Source of the DNA: an uncultured Beijerinckiaceae bacterium
GTDB lineage: Bacteria; Pseudomonadota; Alphaproteobacteria; Rhizobiales; Beijerinckiaceae
Direction of reading: 5' to 3'
Assembly (NCBI GenBank): GCA_937863205.1
Contig: CALMGA010000488.1
Coordinates: 1 to 8,440 of the forward strand
DNA length: 8,440 bases
The notes beneath the pieces were generated by a model, which was not told where the DNA came from, did not search any database, and saw nothing but the letters and a program-made list of their open reading frames with translations. Positions within the stretch are counted from its first letter, which is position 1. Each line of letters starts with the position of its first letter. Both the position numbers and the translations under genes were made by a program. Positions 4,997 to 8,440 of this stretch are shown here, piece by piece.

Positions 4997-6409
4997 ATGA
5001 CGAGCCAATCGACCGACGGTGCGACCCGGTCGGAAACCGACAGCTTCGGCCCCATCGATGTCGCCGCCGATCGTCTTTGGGGCGCGCAGACCCAGCGATC
5101 CAAGCAGAACTTCGCCATCGGCGGCCAGCACGTCCCGCTTCCCGTGGTGCATGCGCTCGCAATGGTGAAGCGGGCCTGCGCCGCCGTGAACAGCCAGCAG
5201 GGTCAGCTCGACCCCAAGCTCGCCGCGGCCATCGCCGATGCGGCCGGCGAGATCGAATCGGGCTCGCTCGACGATCACTTCCCGCTCGTGGTCTGGCAGA
5301 CCGGCTCGGGCACCCAGTCCAACATGAACGTCAACGAGGTGATCTCGAACCTCGCCAACGAGAAGCTCGGGAGCGAGCGCGGCACCAAGGCGCCGGTCCA
5401 CCCCAACGACCACGTCAACCGCGGCCAATCCTCGAACGATTCGTTTCCCACCGCCATGCACATCGCCGCCGCGAGCGAGCTGGTGCGCAAGCTGCTCCCG
5501 GCGCTTGCCAGGCTGCGCGAGTCGCTCGCCGCCAAGGAGGCGGCGTTCGCCGACATCATCAAGATCGGCCGCACCCACCTGCAGGACGCCACGCCCGTCA
5601 CGCTCGGCCAGGAGTTCTCCGGCTACGTCGCGATGATCGGCAATGCGGAAGAGCGCGTTCGGGCGACGCTGCCGGGTCTCTACAAGCTCGCGCAGGGCGG
5701 CACGGCCGTCGGCACCGGCCTGAACGCGAAGAAGGGCTTCGACGTGGCGTTCGCCGCGGCCATCGCCGCCTATACCGGGCTGCCCTTCGTCACCGCGCCC
5801 AACAAGTTCGAGGCGCTGGCCTCGCACGACGCCCTGTCGTTCGCCCATGGCGCGTTGAATTCGCTGGCGGCCGGGCTGTACAAGATCGCCTGCGACATCC
5901 GCCTCGCCGGCTCGGGGCCGCGCTCCGGGATCGGTGAGCTGCTGCTGCCGGAGAACGAGCCGGGCTCGTCGATCATGCCGGGCAAGGTGAACCCGACGCA
6001 GGTCGAGGCGATGAGCATGGTGTGCGCCCGCGTGATGGGCAACGAGACGACGATCGCCTTCGCCGCCTCCCAAGGTCATTTCGAACTCAACGTGATGAAG
6101 CCGGTGATCGCCTTCGCCTTCCTGGAAAGCGTTGGGCTGCTCGCGGATGCCGCCGATTCGTTCCGAGTGAACTGTATCGACGGGCTTCAAGCCGACGAGG
6201 CACGGATCAAGGAGCTGCTCGATCGATCGCTGATGCTGGTGACGGCTCTGGCCCCGACGATCGGCTACGACAAGGCCACCAAGGTCGCCAAGACCGCGCA
6301 TCGGAAGGGCACCACCTTGCGCGAGGAAGCGCTGCGGCTGGGCTACGTGACGGCGGAAGAGTTCGACCGCGTGGTGCGGCCGGAGACGATGATCGCGCCG
6401 GGAGACTAG
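4997..6409 (+). CDS. fumC: Class II fumarate hydratase (fumarase C)
   Basis: Reversibly hydrates fumarate to L-malate in the tricarboxylic acid cycle; a cytosolic, iron-independent homotetramer. The 470-residue length matches E. coli FumC (467). Family motifs are all present: [57 protein letters not shown] and the fumarase/aspartase signature [11 protein letters not shown]. Aligned to E. coli, the catalytic base is His194 (E. coli 188) and the signature-loop Ser is Ser324 (E. coli 318), with Lys330 and Asn332 in the same loop. The first 12-15 residues ([15 protein letters not shown]) extend slightly beyond the usual start. The ATG at 4997 has AGGA (4983-4986) about ten bases upstream, an average site. 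Lying 25 bases behind ecfG, it may receive stress-induced transcription; being iron-free, this fumarase type resists oxidative damage, which would fit, but this is inference. Confidence 0.97.
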   Translation: MTSQSTDGATRSETDSFGPIDVAADRLWGAQTQRSKQNFAIGGQHVPLPVVHALAMVKRACAAVNSQQGQLDPKLAAAIADAAGEIESGSLDDHFPLVVWQTGSGTQSNMNVNEVISNLANEKLGSERGTKAPVHPNDHVNRGQSSNDSFPTAMHIAAASELVRKLLPALARLRESLAAKEAAFADIIKIGRTHLQDATPVTLGQEFSGYVAMIGNAEERVRATLPGLYKLAQGGTAVGTGLNAKKGFDVAFAAAIAAYTGLPFVTAPNKFEALASHDALSFAHGALNSLAAGLYKIACDIRLAGSGPRSGIGELLLPENEPGSSIMPGKVNPTQVEAMSMVCARVMGNETTIAFAASQGHFELNVMKPVIAFAFLESVGLLADAADSFRVNCIDGLQADEARIKELLDRSLMLVTALAPTIGYDKATKVAKTAHRKGTTLREEALRLGYVTAEEFDRVVRPETMIAPGD

Positions 6410-6429
6410 CCCTGCCCGCGGGCGATCCG

Positions 6430-7008
6430 GTGAGCTTTGACCCCGCCGACGAGCCCCGCGCGACAGTGGCGACGGCGCAGCCGGCGGAGGCGGCGGCGCT
6501 GGCCGTGTTCGTGAACCGCGCCTATCGCGGTGCGGCGGCGCGCGAAGGATGGGCGCACGAGGCGGACCTGCTCGATGGGCAACGCACCGATGCCGCGACC
6601 CTCGCCGCGGAGATGGCTGGGCCGGGTACGATCCTGGTCCTGCGCGCGGTTGGGACGGGCGAAGTCCTGGCCTGCGTGGCGACGCGTCCGATCCGTGCGC
6701 CCGACGGCCGTGACGATTGCTATTTCGGCATGCTTGCTGTTGATCCGCCACGGCAAGGTCGCGGGCTCGGCCGCCGGCTCGTCGACGTCGTCGAGGAACG
6801 GGCTTGCGTGGCAGGGTGCATCGCGGTGGAGATCACCGTGATCCATCTGCGCGCAACCCTGATTGCTTGGTACGAGCGGCTCGGCTATCGGCCGACCGGG
6901 CGCACCGAGCCTTTCCCCTATGGTGACCAGCGCTTCGGGCTGCCCAAGCGCGACGACCTTCATTTCGTGGTTCTGCGGAAGCGGCTCGCCGGAGCGGCCC
7001 CGCCCTGA
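6430..7008 (+). CDS. GNAT-family N-acetyltransferase
   Basis: Transfers an acyl group from acyl-CoA to an amine; the substrate cannot be told from sequence. The 192-residue protein carries the GNAT acyl-CoA-binding motif A at about residues 99-117 (FGMLAVDPPRQGRGLGRRLV, with the R/Q-x-x-G-x-G/A core in RQGRGLG) and motif B near 146-165 (AWYERLGYRPTGRTEPFPYG). It follows the fumC stop by 20 bases on the same strand and is probably co-transcribed. I chose the GTG at 6430; the site before it is weak. The frame is open far upstream through fumC without an ATG in the gap, and a CTG at 6412 sits seven bases after GGAG, so the exact start is uncertain. Its stop converges on atpC with 14 bases between. 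Confidence 0.85.
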   Translation: MSFDPADEPRATVATAQPAEAAALAVFVNRAYRGAAAREGWAHEADLLDGQRTDAATLAAEMAGPGTILVLRAVGTGEVLACVATRPIRAPDGRDDCYFGMLAVDPPRQGRGLGRRLVDVVEERACVAGCIAVEITVIHLRATLIAWYERLGYRPTGRTEPFPYGDQRFGLPKRDDLHFVVLRKRLAGAAPP

Positions 7009-7022
7009 CCCAAGCCCCGGAC

Positions 7023-7421
7023 CTACGTGCCGCTGGCGGCCTTGAACTCGCGGATCTGGTCGCGGTGCTCGATCGCGAGCCGGCGCGTTTCGTCGCCCTG
7101 GGCGGCTTCGACCACCCTGCCGGCCGCCTCGATGTCGGCGTCGAGCTTGGCTCCGTCGACCTCGCCCTCGGGCAGGGCCTGATCGGCGAGGATGGTGAAG
7201 CCCGAGGGCGCCACGTCGGCGAAGCCGCCGCGCACGAACAGGCGCTGGTCCTTGCCGCCGCCGGCGATCCGGACCCAGCCAGGCTTCAGCGTCGTCATGA
7301 ACGGCGCATGGTCCTTCAGCACCGTGAACTCGCCCTCGATGCCGGGGGCGACCACCGACTCGACCTCGCCGGAGAAGAGGAGACGTTCGGGAGAGACGAG
7401 TTCGAAGGAAAACGCGGCCAT
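7023..7421 (-). CDS. atpC: F1F0 ATP synthase epsilon subunit
   Basis: Subunit of the central stalk of ATP synthase, on the cytoplasmic side; couples rotation and can inhibit ATP hydrolysis. The 132-residue protein has the N-terminal beta-sandwich (about 1-85) with the typical [19 protein letters not shown] start, [20 protein letters not shown] and [10 protein letters not shown], followed by a shorter C-terminal helical part (about 88-128). The start at 7421 is chosen because GAGGA stands about seven bases upstream; an ATG at 7439 in the same frame would add six residues over the ribosome binding site and a repeat. In the usual order it follows atpD directly. Here a small membrane-protein gene and two inverted repeats intervene, so it may be expressed partly separately. 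Confidence 0.95.
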   Translation of the reverse strand: MAAFSFELVSPERLLFSGEVESVVAPGIEGEFTVLKDHAPFMTTLKPGWVRIAGGGKDQRLFVRGGFADVAPSGFTILADQALPEGEVDGAKLDADIEAAGRVVEAAQGDETRRLAIEHRDQIREFKAASGT

Positions 7422-7435
7422 GGGGAGTTCCTCAA

Positions 7436-7478
7436 GCATGACCCCGAAAAGCTGCGGACTTTCCGAACGGGATCATGC
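7436..7478. repeat. Palindromic intergenic repeat of Hyphomicrobiales type
   Basis: GCATGACCCCGAAAAG at the left end pairs imperfectly with CTTTCCGAACGGGATCATGC at the right end, with a short centre. Ends of the form GCATGATCCCGAAAAG...GATCATGC are, from memory, a frequent dispersed intergenic element in rhizobial genomes. It stops just before the atpC ribosome binding site, and its transcript would fold into a hairpin in the atpC leader. Confidence 0.55.
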
Positions 7479-7493
7479 GCCAAAGGTAAGGAG

Positions 7494-7522
7494 CTGAGGC
7501 AGGGGAGGTCCCCCTGCCTCAG
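7494..7522 (-). terminator. Strong 12-bp hairpin after the small membrane-protein gene, candidate terminator or attenuator before atpC
   Basis: CTGAGGCAGGGG (7494-7505) and CCCCTGCCTCAG (7511-7522) are perfect reverse complements with a 5-base loop. The stem covers the stop codon of the minus-strand gene at 7519. In the minus direction it is followed by CTCCTTACCTTT, a broken T-rich tract. It may end part of the transcription between atpD and atpC or shield the upstream message. Confidence 0.5.
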
Positions 7523-7770
7523 CGGCGGCGGTCGGCGGCGAGCCCGGCGAGGAGGCCGATGATGCCGCCCGCCACCGTGAAGAGCATGATGCGTCGGCCC
7601 TGGCCGGTGGTGACGCCGGACGAGGGCGCGGCGGCGACGCCGCTGTCCTGCAACTCGATCGAAGCGCCGCCCAGCCTGATCTCGGTGGCGGCCGGACGCG
7701 TCACGTAGCCGAGGGCGCCCCCGACCAACAAGCCGAGGAGCAGCAGGGCGAGACGCGTTTGCGACGCCAT
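7519..7770 (-). CDS. Small two-span membrane protein lying between atpD and atpC, unknown function
   Basis: An 83-residue protein with a hydrophobic N-terminal segment (about 7-23, LALLLLGLLVGGALGYV), a polar middle (EIRLGGASIELQDSG, Ser/Thr/Gly-rich), and a second Gly-rich hydrophobic segment (about 61-78, IMLFTVAGGIIGLLAGLAA) ending in ADRRR. It would make a membrane hairpin with the polar loop probably on the periplasmic side and both ends in the cytoplasm. Its ATG at 7770 lies eight bases after the atpD stop, so it shares the ATP synthase transcript. The ribosome binding site is weak. I recognise no family. It is not a standard subunit of ATP synthase: atpI and the a, b and c subunits are different in length and sequence. 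The tight spacing supports a real gene; a link to ATP synthase assembly is speculation. Confidence 0.6.
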   Translation of the reverse strand: MASQTRLALLLLGLLVGGALGYVTRPAATEIRLGGASIELQDSGVAAAPSSGVTTGQGRRIMLFTVAGGIIGLLAGLAADRRR

Positions 7771-7778
7771 CGGCCGGC

Positions 7779-8440
<662 letters not shown>

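Noticed and set aside
6022..6429. N-terminal 136-residue extension of the GNAT frame inside fumC
   Set aside because: This part is an off-frame reading of fumC with Arg-rich shadow composition; the GNAT fold needs only the part after 6430.
4838..6751. 637-residue minus-strand open frame over fumC and the GNAT gene
   Set aside because: It is the antisense of two well-recognised genes, is Arg/His/Gly-rich in the manner of GC-rich shadow frames, and has no recognisable domain.
7422..7439. Earlier ATG for atpC
   Set aside because: It would place the ribosome binding site inside the coding sequence and overlap the palindromic repeat; [15 protein letters not shown] is the usual epsilon start.

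Overview
The window is GC-rich chromosomal DNA from an alphaproteobacterium, most likely of the order Hyphomicrobiales. The evidence is a complete PhyR-NepR-EcfG general stress response (GSR) module, which is specific to Alphaproteobacteria; an F1F0 ATP synthase atpD/atpC end; and a palindromic intergenic element (7436-7478) of a type I recall as common in Rhizobium/Bradyrhizobium-like genomes. No genus can be named. No tRNA, rRNA, CRISPR array or insertion sequence was seen.

Layout. At the left edge is the 3' part of a XerC-type tyrosine recombinase (3-938, +). A 49-residue single-span membrane protein converges on it (941-1090, -), with a perfect hairpin at the junction. Next come a 60-residue proline-rich protein (1290-1472, +) behind a consensus EcfG promoter and a strong ribosome binding site, and a two-gene unit resembling enterobacterial yqjD-yqjE (1761-2207 and 2208-2840, +). 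The GSR core follows: phyR (2926-3735, -) is divergent from nepR-ecfG (4127-4321 and 4318-4971, +) across a 391-bp gap that holds a perfect EcfG-type promoter facing phyR. Class II fumarase fumC (4997-6409, +) and a GNAT acetyltransferase (6430-7008, +) follow closely in the same direction. On the opposite strand the window ends with the ATP synthase operon tail: atpC (7023-7421), a small two-span membrane protein (7519-7770) and partial atpD (7779-8440).

How the genes work together. By family knowledge, stress-phosphorylated PhyR exposes its sigma-like domain and captures NepR, which frees EcfG to transcribe from GGAAC-N16/17-CGTT promoters. Exact matches lie upstream of phyR (positive feedback) and upstream of the proline-rich protein, so the latter is a likely regulon member. 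The yqjD/yqjE-like pair is a plausible but less certain regulon member. fumC and the ATP synthase genes are housekeeping energy metabolism.

Most notable points: a 19-bp run of pure A/T in xerC replaces the conserved LGH motif without changing the reading frame, probably a sequence error but a disabled enzyme if real; an uncharacterised small membrane protein plus two inverted repeats separate atpD from atpC; and a small proline-rich protein appears to be stress-controlled. I found no clear evidence of a wholly new multi-gene system.
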